This document shows, piece after piece, positions 38,284 to 47,194 of a stretch of DNA of 64,000 nt. A program made the translations under genes and the position numbers. Origin of the DNA: Bacteroidales bacterium (GTDB taxonomy: Bacteria; Bacteroidota; Bacteroidia; Bacteroidales; UBA932). The notes beneath the pieces were generated by a model. It saw only the letters and a list, made by a program, of their open reading frames with translations. It was not told the origin of the DNA and did not search any database. The DNA lies in NCBI GenBank assembly GCA_017461285.1, contig JAFTYS010000026.1, forward strand, positions 1 to 64,000, read 5' to 3'. The stretch's first letter is position 1. Each line of letters opens with the position of its first letter.

Positions 38284-38546
38284 GGAGCAAGACAAGAAAT
38301 CTGAGAGAAACACGATAGTTGGAAGATGGAGATGAAAAGAGAAGATGGTCGAGGAAGAGGAAGATGGAAGAGGAAGATGGAAGTAAGGGACGAACGAGGA
38401 GATGGGACAAGAAATGCGAGAGGATGTTGAGAGAGAAGGTAGAAGAGAAAAAGGAAGAAGAGACGAACAGGAGATGAAGAGACGAACAGGAGACTAACGG
38501 GAGATGAAGAGGGGATTTGGAATTAATTTATTATATTTGCTGTATT

Positions 38547-40724
38547 ATGGCACATGGACTGGATATGGAGATTCAATTTCTGCCGGGGGTGGGGCCTAAG
38601 AGGGCTGAACTTCTGCGGAAGGAGCTGGCAGTGGAGACTGTCGGCGATCTTTTGCGTCTGTACCCTTTCAGGTACATCGACAAGAGTTCCATTGTCAGGA
38701 TCTGTGATGCGAGACCGGACATGGCATACCTTCAGGTCCGTGCAAGGGTCACCAGGGTAGACCTCTACGGTTCCAACGGACAGGCTGAAACCGACACACT
38801 GAAGTTCAACACCATACGTAGAATGAGTGTTTGGGTGGAAGACGGTACCGGAGAGATGGAGATGGTCTTCTTCAAGGGCATCAAGTGGATGCACGAGAAG
38901 CTGAAGCCGGGAACGGAGTTCATCTTTTTCGGCAAGCCGACCGCATTCAACGGACGCATCAACATGGTCCATCCTGAAGTCGACGCAGTCCCAGTCCAAA
39001 AGTCCCAGCTCCCATCGGGACAGACGGGGGAACTGGGTGGCTATGGGGCACCGAAGATGACGGGAGTGTATGCTAGTACTGAGAGGTTGAAGAATGCGGG
39101 GGTCACCGGGAAGGTTATGAACAAGATGATGGAGGCGGCGCTGGACAGGGGGCTTCCTTACATCGAGGAGTCGCTTCCGGAGTATGTCATGAAGCAGTGC
39201 GGACTTGTGCCTCTGCATTATGCGCTCCGCAACATCCACTTCCCTACCGACATGCTCGCCCTTGAGAAGGCCAAATACAGACTGAAGTTCGAGGAGCTGT
39301 TCTATCTCCAGCTCTCGCTTCTGAAACAGAAATACATACGCAGCAGAGCCGAGCAGGGAATCGCCATGCCTAAGGTGGGCGAGGCGTTCAACCTCTGCTA
39401 CAATGCTCTCCCCTTCCCTCTCACGGGAGCCCAGAAAAGGGTGATAACGGAGATAAGGAACGACATGAAGAGCGGCCACCAGATGAACCGCCTGCTTCAG
39501 GGAGACGTGGGCAGCGGAAAGACCATGGTAGCTGTGCTTACGGCTCTGATAGCGATAGGCAACGGTTTCCAGGCATGCATAATGGCCCCTACCGAGGTCC
39601 TCGCACAGCAGCACTTCAAGAACATCCAGAAGTTCCTGGCGCCGACTGGCGTGAAGTCCGCGCTTCTTACCGGAAGCAGCAAGGCTTCCGAGAGGCGCGA
39701 GGTGCATGCAGGCCTTGAGGACGGCTCCATAGGCATAATTGTCGGCACGCACGCTCTCATCGAGGACAATGTCATCTTCCGCAATCTGGGTCTTGCGATC
39801 ATCGACGAGCAGCACAGGTTCGGCGTGGAGCAGAGGTCGAAGCTCTGGCGGAAGGCTTCATGCGGGGCTCCGCCGCATGTGCTCGTGATGACGGCCACGC
39901 CTATCCCGAGGACATTGGCCATGACCCTGTACGGCGATCTGGATGTATCAGTGATAGACGAGCTTCCTCCTGGAAGAAAGCCGGTTCAGACGATACATGC
40001 GACCGAAGGAAAGCGTCCTGCGATGTACCGGTTCATGAAGGAGGAGATCGCGAAAGGAAGGCAGATATTCATTGTCTATCCGCTGATAAACGAAACAGAA
40101 AAACTTGACTATCAGAGTCTTGAAGCAGGAGCAGAGGAGATCATGCAGAAATTCCCGTTCCCGGACTACAAGACGGCTGTCGTGCACGGAAAGCAGCTGA
40201 ACGATGTCAAGAAATTCAACATGGACGCCTTCGCGGAAGGCAGGGCGGACATCCTGGTCGCGACCTCGGTGATCGAGGTCGGAGTGGATGTCCCGAACGC
40301 TTCTGTAATGATAATAGAGAGCGCCGAGAGGTTCGGACTGAGCCAGCTCCATCAGCTGAGGGGGCGAGTGGGACGAGGAAGCGAGAAGTCTTACTGCGTG
40401 CTGATGACAGGCCATAAGCTCAGCAAGGAGTCGAAGCACAGGATAGAGCTGATGTGCGCGACAGAGAACGGCTTCGAGCTGGCTGAAGAGGACATGAAGA
40501 TGAGAGGCCCTGGAGACCTTGAAGGAACGCAGCAGAGCGGACTCCCTATCAGCCTCAACATCGCATCCCTGGCAAAGGACGGCATGATACTTAACGCCGC
40601 AAGAGACTGCGCGGAAGCGATTCTGAAGGAGGACCCGACCCTCACGTCAGACCGTAACCAGCTGCTGCGCAAGGAACTGAGAAAAGACAAATATCAGATA
40701 AAGGACTATAGCAAAATCAGTTAG
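38547..40724 (+). CDS. recG: ATP-dependent DNA helicase RecG (right copy)
   Basis: 725 residues from MAHGLDMEIQFLPGVGPKRA. The frame opens ten codons earlier without family similarity. It carries the same motifs as the left copy: GDVGSGKTMVA, DEQHRFG, TATPIPRTLA, LHQLRGRVGRG. The linker before the helicase core differs (KSQLPSGQTGELGGYG against the Ala/Gly stretch of the left copy). The helicase domains are nearly identical. It is followed 3 bases later by the WYL gene, which shows the ancestral spacing that the left arm has lost. Confidence 0.96.
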   Translation: MAHGLDMEIQFLPGVGPKRAELLRKELAVETVGDLLRLYPFRYIDKSSIVRICDARPDMAYLQVRARVTRVDLYGSNGQAETDTLKFNTIRRMSVWVEDGTGEMEMVFFKGIKWMHEKLKPGTEFIFFGKPTAFNGRINMVHPEVDAVPVQKSQLPSGQTGELGGYGAPKMTGVYASTERLKNAGVTGKVMNKMMEAALDRGLPYIEESLPEYVMKQCGLVPLHYALRNIHFPTDMLALEKAKYRLKFEELFYLQLSLLKQKYIRSRAEQGIAMPKVGEAFNLCYNALPFPLTGAQKRVITEIRNDMKSGHQMNRLLQGDVGSGKTMVAVLTALIAIGNGFQACIMAPTEVLAQQHFKNIQKFLAPTGVKSALLTGSSKASERREVHAGLEDGSIGIIVGTHALIEDNVIFRNLGLAIIDEQHRFGVEQRSKLWRKASCGAPPHVLVMTATPIPRTLAMTLYGDLDVSVIDELPPGRKPVQTIHATEGKRPAMYRFMKEEIAKGRQIFIVYPLINETEKLDYQSLEAGAEEIMQKFPFPDYKTAVVHGKQLNDVKKFNMDAFAEGRADILVATSVIEVGVDVPNASVMIIESAERFGLSQLHQLRGRVGRGSEKSYCVLMTGHKLSKESKHRIELMCATENGFELAEEDMKMRGPGDLEGTQQSGLPISLNIASLAKDGMILNAARDCAEAILKEDPTLTSDRNQLLRKELRKDKYQIKDYSKIS

Positions 40725-40727
40725 ACC

Positions 40728-41672
40728 ATGGTAACGGAACTGCTGAAGAAATACTTATGGCTGGTGCAGACCTTCATCCGCGCAGGAGAGAGGGGCCTCA
40801 GTCTCGACGAGATCACATACCGGTGGGAGGAAAGGTTCGGCACGGACTATTCGCGCCGCACGTTCAACAACCACAGGGAAGCTGTGTTCGAAGTCTTCGG
40901 AATCGACATAAAATGCAACAGGAGCACGAACCGCTACTTCATCGAATACTCCGAGGATGTGGCGGACGAGAACGCAGAAACAGCCTGGCTCATAAACACT
41001 TTCACCGTCAACAGCATGCTCTCGATGGGAAAGGAAAGGCTTTCGGGAAGAATCTCCGTGGAGGACATCCCTTCGGGCCACAGGCACCTTACAAGCATCA
41101 TGGAGGCGATGAACGAGAACTGCGAGATGGTCATCGGATACCGCAAGTACACCAGTGAGGAGACAGGCACATACACATTGCGCCCATACGCGGTCAAGGA
41201 GTTTGCAAAGAGGTGGTACCTGGTCGGATACTGCATCGAACGCGACGCGATGAGGATCTACGGACTGGACCGAATCATGAGCCTGGAGATGACAGGAAAC
41301 AGGTTCAAGATGCCTAAGGACTTCGACGTGGACAGGATATTTGCGACGAGCTTCGGCCCGTACATACCGGAATCGAAGGGTCAGACGGTAGTCTTCCGCA
41401 CGACGCGGAAGGAGGCGAACTTCCTCCGCGACCTGCCGGTCCACGGCAGCCAGAGGGAGCTGTCGCCGGCAGAGGCACGGAAGCATGTGCCCGGACTGAA
41501 TCCGCTGGATGAGAGCGTGTATTTCGAGATATTCGTATGCCCGAACGACTCTCTGATTATGGAGTTCTGCAAGCATGGGGCCCGGCTGGAGGTCGTGAGC
41601 CCGGCGAGCGTACGCGAGGCTGTCGGAGCGGAGCTCCGGAAGGCAGCCGAGCAATACGCGCACGAAAGCTGA
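40728..41672 (+). CDS. WYL-domain transcriptional regulator (right copy)
   Basis: 314 residues. It shares the winged-helix start (GERGLSLDEITYRWEERFG), the WYL core (RPYAVKEFAKRWYLVGYC) and the WCX-like tail with the left copy. It is more divergent towards the C-terminus (HVPGLNPLDESVYFEIFVCP). It starts 3 bases after recG and precedes the S9 peptidase by 26 bases, so recG-WYL-S9 is likely one transcript. The ligand and targets are unknown. Confidence 0.88.
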   Translation: MVTELLKKYLWLVQTFIRAGERGLSLDEITYRWEERFGTDYSRRTFNNHREAVFEVFGIDIKCNRSTNRYFIEYSEDVADENAETAWLINTFTVNSMLSMGKERLSGRISVEDIPSGHRHLTSIMEAMNENCEMVIGYRKYTSEETGTYTLRPYAVKEFAKRWYLVGYCIERDAMRIYGLDRIMSLEMTGNRFKMPKDFDVDRIFATSFGPYIPESKGQTVVFRTTRKEANFLRDLPVHGSQRELSPAEARKHVPGLNPLDESVYFEIFVCPNDSLIMEFCKHGARLEVVSPASVREAVGAELRKAAEQYAHES

Positions 41673-41698
41673 AAATAATCAAACGTTAAACTACAAAT

Positions 41699-43972
41699 AT
41701 GAAAACAACCGGAAAAGTGGTCAGCTTTACAGCGCTGGCAGCAATCGCAATCGGATTATTTATTTTTATGAAAAAGGACAGACAGGAAATCAGCAGCGAA
41801 GGATTCATCGGCAGAAGCACGATAGCCATCGAAGATGGCAAGATGGGTCCGGAGGCACTCCTGGCCTTCGGCCGAGTGTCGGACCCGCAGGTCTCGCCTG
41901 ACGGAAAGCATGTCATATATGGTGTGAGCTACACGTCAGTGGAGGAGAACCGCAGCGTGCGCAACCTGTACATCTGCAATCTGGACGGATCTGACAATCA
42001 GCTGCTCACCAAAGCCGGCAAAAGCATCTCCAACGCACGCTGGAGCAATGACGGCAGGAAGCTAGCGTTCCTCTACGGAGGCCAGATCTGGACGGCGGAC
42101 ATCAGACATGGAAAGAAGGGCTGGAGCCTTAAGAACATGAAGAAGATCAGCGACGTGGCCAACGGCATCGGCGAGTTCAAGATCTCCCCAGACGGAAAGA
42201 AGGTGATGTACATCAGCTACATAAAGAGCGCCGTGAAATCTCCGACAGACTGCTACAGCGACCTTGACAAGGCGACCGCATACACGACCGACGACCTGAT
42301 GTACCGCCATTGGGACCACACCGTGATGGAGATTCCGCACACTTTCGTCGCAGACATCGACCTGGAGGAAGGGACAACAGGCGCTCCGAAGGACATACTC
42401 GAAGGGGAGAAGGAGCTCTACGAACTTCCTACAGAGCCGTTCGGCGGTCTGGAACAGCTGTCATGGAGCCCCGACAGCAGATATATAGCATATTCATGCC
42501 GCAAGCTGGCAGGAAAGAAGTACGCCTTCTCGACCAACACGGAGATATACATATATGATGTAGAGACCGGCCAGACAGAGATGATCGAGATGGGCGGAGG
42601 ATACGATACCGATCCTGTCTGGAGCCCTGACGGAAAGAAACTGTGCTGGATCAGCATGGAGAGGGACGGTTATGAGGCTGACAAGCAGAGGCTTATCGTC
42701 GCTGAGATGACAACAGAGGAAGGACAGATGCCGAAGGCAGAGAAGATCCAGGACATCACCGTGGACTTCAAGTACAACGCATCGTCGCCGGTATGGGCCG
42801 ATGATTCGAAGAGCATCTGGTTCGCCAGCCTCGCCGAAGGCCTCCAGGGCATATTCAGGGCATACGAGGACGCAGAGAGCTGGGATATCGAGCGCATCAC
42901 AGGAGATGATTTGTGGTACGATTTCGGCTCGCCTTTCTATGTAGCTGACAGCGAGGACGGCGGAAAGACGCTCTACACGACATGGTGCAGCATGGACTTC
43001 CCTACCGAACTCGTGGCCGTAAACATAAACGGAACCGGACTCTCATGCAGCCAGATAACCGACGAGAACGGCCACATCCTCGATCAGCTTGCCGAGCATA
43101 AGACTGAAGCGAGATACGTGAAGACCGTGGACGGCAAGGATATGCTGACATGGGTGCTCTACCCTCCTCAGTTCGACCCTTCGAAGGAATATCCTTCGAT
43201 CCTGATCTGCCTCGGAGGCCCTCAGGGCACATTGAGCCAGGGATGGTCATACCGCTGGAACTACCGTCTGATGGCGTCGCAGGGCTATGTGGTCGTGCTT
43301 CCGAACCGTCGCGGAACAACGGCGTTCGGCCAGGAATGGACGGAGCAGATCTCGGGCGACTACCCGGGCCTCAACATGCAGGACTATCTGGCCGCAGCCC
43401 GCGAGCTGAAGGCGGAGCCGTATGTGGGCAAGATGGCGGCGTGCGGAGCAAGCTACGGCGGCTATTCGGTATACTACCTCTGCGGCACACATGAGAACAC
43501 ATTCGACGCATTCATCGCGCATGCGGGTATATTCAACGAGGAGCATATGTACATGACCACTGAAGAGATGTGGTTCCCGAATTTCGACAACGGCGGTCTG
43601 CATGAGACCGTCATCGACCCGAGGGTAGGCACGCCGGACGGTCCGGTCGGTCCTGCAGGAGACGGAGTGACTTTCGGAGGAATAAAGCAGGGCGGCTCGC
43701 CATGGAGCAACGATCCGAAGGCTGTGCGCCACTACGCTCTGTCGCCGCACAAGCTCGTCACAAAGTGGCACACGCCGCTGATGGTGATACACGGAGGAAT
43801 GGACTACAGGGTTCCGGTAGACGAAGGAATGGCCGCATACAATGCCGCACAGATGATGGGAGTTCCGTCAAGGCTCCTTATCTTCCCTGACGAGAACCAC
43901 TGGATACTCAAGCCGCAGAACGCGATGCTGTGGCACAGGGAATATTTCAGATGGCTTAATGAATGGCTGTAA
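41699..43972 (+). CDS. S9 family prolyl-oligopeptidase-like peptidase (right copy)
   Basis: 757 residues: an N-terminal membrane anchor (VVSFTALAAIAIGLFIFM), beta-propeller repeats (WSPDSRYIAYS, WSPDGKKLCWI) and hydrolase domain. The triad is present in GASYGG, HGGMDYRVP and DENHW. It is about 30 residues shorter than the left copy, mainly through a shorter propeller loop (the left copy has an additional VEGLRKAAVAKKL stretch). It is a periplasmic peptidase with an unknown peptide substrate. Its terminator lies inside the end of the convergent small gene. Confidence 0.93.
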   Translation: MKTTGKVVSFTALAAIAIGLFIFMKKDRQEISSEGFIGRSTIAIEDGKMGPEALLAFGRVSDPQVSPDGKHVIYGVSYTSVEENRSVRNLYICNLDGSDNQLLTKAGKSISNARWSNDGRKLAFLYGGQIWTADIRHGKKGWSLKNMKKISDVANGIGEFKISPDGKKVMYISYIKSAVKSPTDCYSDLDKATAYTTDDLMYRHWDHTVMEIPHTFVADIDLEEGTTGAPKDILEGEKELYELPTEPFGGLEQLSWSPDSRYIAYSCRKLAGKKYAFSTNTEIYIYDVETGQTEMIEMGGGYDTDPVWSPDGKKLCWISMERDGYEADKQRLIVAEMTTEEGQMPKAEKIQDITVDFKYNASSPVWADDSKSIWFASLAEGLQGIFRAYEDAESWDIERITGDDLWYDFGSPFYVADSEDGGKTLYTTWCSMDFPTELVAVNINGTGLSCSQITDENGHILDQLAEHKTEARYVKTVDGKDMLTWVLYPPQFDPSKEYPSILICLGGPQGTLSQGWSYRWNYRLMASQGYVVVLPNRRGTTAFGQEWTEQISGDYPGLNMQDYLAAARELKAEPYVGKMAACGASYGGYSVYYLCGTHENTFDAFIAHAGIFNEEHMYMTTEEMWFPNFDNGGLHETVIDPRVGTPDGPVGPAGDGVTFGGIKQGGSPWSNDPKAVRHYALSPHKLVTKWHTPLMVIHGGMDYRVPVDEGMAAYNAAQMMGVPSRLLIFPDENHWILKPQNAMLWHREYFRWLNEWL

Positions 43973-43980
43973 ACCAGATG

Positions 43981-44008
43981 AAGCGTCACTGTTTGTGACG
44001 CTTTTTTT
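43981..44008. terminator. Terminator behind S9 peptidase, overlapping the small gene's 3' end (right)
   Basis: AAGCGTCAC pairs with GTGACGCTT followed by seven T. The last codons and stop of the convergent small membrane protein gene lie inside this hairpin. Confidence 0.85.
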
Positions 44009-44210
44009 CTTGCTCATCGTCATCTGCCTCGTCAGAGATCATGACACCGACAGCGAAGCATATGCCCATGGTAAAGAAATGACGCCATAGACCGAGCAAA
44101 GCTACAATAAGGCATGCTATTCCGGAAAGGAAGCAGATCGCGGCAAGCACCTTCTCCAAGGTAATGCGTACCGGCCTGTTGTTAATATTGATCGTCATTG
44201 CCATACTCAA
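43986..44210 (-). CDS. Small two-helix membrane protein (right copy)
   Basis: 74 residues: a short basic N-terminus, two hydrophobic helices (VLAAICFLSGIACLIVALLG and FFTMGICFAVGVMI), and a charged tail (DEADDDEQEKKRHKQ). It is homologous to 12063-12284 in helix pattern and position, but more divergent than any other pair. The tail is encoded by the terminator hairpin of the neighbouring S9 gene, so part of it may be shaped by RNA structure rather than protein function. The start could be any of three close ATGs. The function is unknown. Confidence 0.65.
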   Translation of the reverse strand: MSMAMTININNRPVRITLEKVLAAICFLSGIACLIVALLGLWRHFFTMGICFAVGVMISDEADDDEQEKKRHKQ

Positions 44211-44272
44211 CCAAATTTACAATATCTGTATACTTTTCACTCTATAATCTGGGTAAAATTCACAAAATGTGT

Positions 44273-44280
44273 TATATTTG
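44273..44280 (+). promoter_or_regulatory. Promoter box for the XRE/S24 regulator (right copy)
   Basis: TATATTTG in GTGTTATATTTGCACC, about 100 bases before the ATG. The counterpart is 12046-12053. Confidence 0.5.
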
Positions 44281-44303
44281 CACCCAGTTACTGAAGCTCT
44301 TTG

Positions 44304-44311
44304 CAAACATA
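44304..44311 (-). promoter_or_regulatory. Promoter box for the small membrane protein (right copy)
   Basis: TATGTTTG on the minus strand in GTGTTATGTTTGC. The counterpart is 12013-12020. Confidence 0.4.
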
Positions 44312-44350
44312 ACACCAAAATTGTAAACTTTCAACACTTTTGTGAACTTT

Positions 44351-44369
44351 TTTACACATTTTTTGTAAA
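44351..44369. promoter_or_regulatory. Candidate regulator-binding palindrome (right copy)
   Basis: TTTACACATTTTTTGTAAA, 14 bases before the regulator's ATG, matching the left-arm site at 11956-11974. Confidence 0.5.
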
Positions 44370-44383
44370 GTATATCACCGAAT

Positions 44384-45073
44384 ATGTTAAACGCACTTGA
44401 AATAGGCAAGAAAATCAAGGAATATTTCTCCGAAGCCGGCATCTCCCAGACAGATGTGGCCAAGACGCTCGACGTCCAGCCTGCGGCCGTGAGCAATCAG
44501 CTGAACGGCCGCCCATTCGGAAAGAACTCGGCAGCAAAATGGAGCAATGCATTCGGGTTCAGGACCAATTGGCTCCTGACAGGAGAAGGCCCCATGTTCG
44601 ACCCGCAGGACATCCCCCACACCGACGGCATGCTGGACGACCATCCTGAACTTAACCATGAAGACGACATCCCCGTAGTTCCAGCAAGACTTTTCAGAGC
44701 ACCTGACATCAACATTTACGATTATGTGATTTCATCGTCTTCTGTCGACAGGCTTCCGCCTGTGCCTCACTTCCAGAAGCACGACATCTTCGCCACCTGC
44801 CCGGGCGATGCGATGGCCCCAAGAATCTGCAGAGGCTACCTTGTGGCTCTCAGAAGAATGCCTAAAGGATCGACTATAATCAACGGAGAAGTCTATGTAG
44901 TGGACACCAAGTCCAGCGGCATGTTCCTCCGAAAGATCGTAGACAACGGTCCGGAAGCCGGCACACTGACATTCATAGCAGAGAACCAGCAGGACTTCCC
45001 GGACTTCGAACTCCCCTACAACGACATAATCAATGTCTTCCGCGTAGTCGGAGTCCTCATCACGAACATCTAG
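44384..45073 (+). CDS. XRE-family repressor with inactive S24-like domain (right copy)
   Basis: 229 residues. It has the same helix-turn-helix (SQTDVAKTLDVQPAAVSNQL) and S24-like domain as the left copy. The nucleophile position is again Ala (Ala143 in CPGDAMAP) and the general-base position again Arg (Arg183 in MFLRKI), though a Lys follows directly. Identical loss in both copies shows that the change is old and tolerated. The protein is expected to repress without RecA-stimulated self-cleavage. It ends the right arm of the inverted duplication. A convergent GH97 gene follows across a long terminator. Confidence 0.9.
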   Translation: MLNALEIGKKIKEYFSEAGISQTDVAKTLDVQPAAVSNQLNGRPFGKNSAAKWSNAFGFRTNWLLTGEGPMFDPQDIPHTDGMLDDHPELNHEDDIPVVPARLFRAPDINIYDYVISSSSVDRLPPVPHFQKHDIFATCPGDAMAPRICRGYLVALRRMPKGSTIINGEVYVVDTKSSGMFLRKIVDNGPEAGTLTFIAENQQDFPDFELPYNDIINVFRVVGVLITNI

Positions 45074-45082
45074 CACACGACA

Positions 45083-45184
45083 AAAGTCCAGCAGCCTGCT
45101 GTTTTTGAGCGACATTGGCTCCCGAAAAGGGAGGGGACCCACGGAGTGGGGAGGATCGCCGGAAACAGCAGGCTGCTGGACTTT
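45083..45184. terminator. Terminator with REP-like element in its loop (locus B)
   Basis: 22-base perfectly paired arms (45083-45104 and 45163-45184, AAAGTCCAGCAGCCTGCTG...) around a 58-base loop containing GGGAGGGGACCCACGG and GTGGGGAGGATCGC. It lies between the convergent regulator (+) and GH97 (-) genes. Confidence 0.75.
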
Positions 45185-45193
45185 GTAGAAGGA

Positions 45194-47182
45194 CTATCCG
45201 ATAATCAGGACAGCTGCATCATTCTTTGCTACAGAAATCTTCTTCGGAGCCTTTCCTTCCTTAGGCTCGTTTCCGCCGTCGATCAGGCGCACATCCGCCT
45301 TCCCGGCGCCGAGAGTCCTGAGGACATCATCGACATTGACTTCAAGCGGAGCATCCACGGCATTCACTGCAGCAACATACCACTTGTCGCCGTGCCTGCG
45401 GGCGAGAACCACATTCTCGCCAGGCTGGCCGGCGATATAACGCGTCTCATCCCATGTGGTCGGCACTTCCTTGATGAAGTCAAGGCAGACCTTCGGAGCA
45501 TCAGTAAGATTGTTCGGAGTAATGGCGATGTTCTGCACAGCGTTCTGGTAGAGAACCAGCGTGGCGATCTGGAACACGTCGGTCGTACGGCGTACAGTGC
45601 CATGAGCGTTCGAACGGCTGAGACGCCTGTTCAGGAAGCATCCTCCGAACTCCATCGATCCGACCGTGTTGCGGATGAACGGATGAAGGCATGCAGCCTG
45701 AGCCTCCTGGTCGCACTCGTACTGCGAGAACACGAGGTTCTCCGAAGCACGCACAGCTTCGCTTCCAAGATAATTCGGATAAAGTTTCTCCCATCCGCGA
45801 GGAAGGGTGCAGCCGTGGAAGATGCACATCAGGCCGTTGTCATCGGCGTCGCTGAGGATGGACTCGTAATAGAGCATGGTCTCCTGCTTGTCACCACCGA
45901 AGAAGTCTATCTTTATACCCTTCACGCCGATTTCCTTCATCCAGCGCATGTCCCTCTTGCGGAGGATAGGGTTGCTCATCACGTGGTCTGGTCCCTGCCC
46001 GATGTCGTTCCACCATCCGCTCGAGCTGTACCACAGGAAGAGGTCGACCTTCTTCGATTTCGCGTAGGCAGCGAGCTCCTCGATGCCGTCATATCCGAGA
46101 TTTGCGTCCCAGAGGGCGTCAACGAGGAGATACTCGAAGCCCATTTCGGATGCGAGGTCGACATATTTCTTCTGGTCCGGCATGTTCATGCTGGCATCCT
46201 GCCATACTATCCAGCTCCATGCAGACTTTCCGAACTTATAGTTCCTGTCGGTCTTGTAGAGAGGTTCGATGTGGTCCCATGCGACTGTCGTCTCCACTAT
46301 CGGCGCCAGAGTCTCACCCAAAGTTATTGTCCTCCAAGGAGTTCCGCCAGGGATGGCGATTCCTGGCTCGGATGTTCCATTGCCGTTGTTCTCTTCCGCC
46401 ATAGGATATTCGATCTTGTACGAAGCGCCGACACAGCCCTGGAAGTTTCCGGAAGTCTGATAATGCTCGCTCAGCCTTGAACCGCAGAAACGTCCGTCCA
46501 CTCCTGTCTCGCTGACAAGCACCCATCCGTTTCCACCCAGCTGGAAAAGTGCCGGGAATGTATAGCCGTGGCCATATCCGCTTGGAGCAGTCACAGGCTT
46601 TCCTATGCCATAGTACTCCTCATAACTAGGCTTCGTACGCTTCCAGCCGATCAGGGCGTGGCTCTGAGGGGTAAGATATGTCTTCAGATAGTCATGTTCC
46701 GGCGTATCATTGAAGCTGAACTCGGTAAGCTCTTCAAGGATCCTGACGCTTCCTGTCTCACCTTCCTTCGGGATGAAGTAACGGAAAGCCACATCATTAC
46801 GCCCTACCCTGAACTCGACCTGAAGAGTCTTGCCCTCCTTATTCTTGAAAGTACATACGGCCTTTGTCACATCATAAGACATCTCGGAAGCCTTGCTTCT
46901 GTCCATCTGATACGTTCCGCCGATACGTTCCTGGTCCATTGAAACAAATTCAAGTTCGGAAAAATCAAAGGCATTCGTACGGAGACCCAGACGTGATGTG
47001 CTCACAAACGGCTCGCTGTTGTGCTCGACCTGATAAAATGCCCTTCCGTCCTGCGTAAAGACATAGACAGAGGTAACTCCGTACGGACTAGGGATATAGG
47101 CATCATAGAAGTCCGCCTTTAACACGATGGCCGCGGAGATATTCACCACGGCCACCAATATTGTAGAAATCAGTCTTTTCAT
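45194..47182 (-). CDS. Glycoside hydrolase family 97 enzyme
   Basis: A 662-residue exported protein: short signal (MKRLISTILVAVVNISAAIV), N-terminal beta-sandwich typical of GH97, then a TIM barrel (WSWIVWQDASMNM, YLLVDALWDAN, GIKIDFFGGDKQ) and a C-terminal beta domain. Asp426 in KIDF sits where retaining GH97 alpha-galactosidases carry their nucleophile; inverting SusB-type members differ there. A retaining alpha-glycosidase, perhaps alpha-galactosidase, is therefore more likely than SusB-type alpha-glucosidase. Metal-binding Glu residues of the family appear in YIPKEGET-like and DETRY regions but were not all verified. Only 12 bases separate it from the downstream transketolase start, and the two genes probably share a transcript, transketolase first. 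Confidence 0.88.
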   Translation of the reverse strand: MKRLISTILVAVVNISAAIVLKADFYDAYIPSPYGVTSVYVFTQDGRAFYQVEHNSEPFVSTSRLGLRTNAFDFSELEFVSMDQERIGGTYQMDRSKASEMSYDVTKAVCTFKNKEGKTLQVEFRVGRNDVAFRYFIPKEGETGSVRILEELTEFSFNDTPEHDYLKTYLTPQSHALIGWKRTKPSYEEYYGIGKPVTAPSGYGHGYTFPALFQLGGNGWVLVSETGVDGRFCGSRLSEHYQTSGNFQGCVGASYKIEYPMAEENNGNGTSEPGIAIPGGTPWRTITLGETLAPIVETTVAWDHIEPLYKTDRNYKFGKSAWSWIVWQDASMNMPDQKKYVDLASEMGFEYLLVDALWDANLGYDGIEELAAYAKSKKVDLFLWYSSSGWWNDIGQGPDHVMSNPILRKRDMRWMKEIGVKGIKIDFFGGDKQETMLYYESILSDADDNGLMCIFHGCTLPRGWEKLYPNYLGSEAVRASENLVFSQYECDQEAQAACLHPFIRNTVGSMEFGGCFLNRRLSRSNAHGTVRRTTDVFQIATLVLYQNAVQNIAITPNNLTDAPKVCLDFIKEVPTTWDETRYIAGQPGENVVLARRHGDKWYVAAVNAVDAPLEVNVDDVLRTLGAGKADVRLIDGGNEPKEGKAPKKISVAKNDAAVLIIG

Positions 47183-47194
47183 GCTTTCAGAAGA

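Larger units (their letters stand above)
37913..38546. other. Gene-poor gap: palindrome unit plus purine-rich tract
   Basis: The gap holds the downstream double-palindrome unit (38007-38128) and then a strongly purine-rich plus strand from about 38150 up to recG. An open frame at 38144-38335 would encode Lys/Glu/Arg-rich 13-residue repeats. I regard this as a by-product of the tract, with low confidence that it is a gene. Confidence 0.6.
25911..45073. repeat. Right arm of the 11-gene inverted duplication
   Basis: This is the mirror image of 11259-25249, from bactofilin back to the XRE/S24 regulator, interrupted between pdxA and recG by about 5.7 kb of new DNA. All eleven genes are full-length. 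Beyond the regulator lies a GH97 gene rather than fabD. Confidence 0.95.

Noticed and set aside
40755..41663. Open frame of 302 codons antisense to the right WYL gene
   Set aside because: It is fully covered by the WYL gene, which has clear domains; the reverse frame has none.
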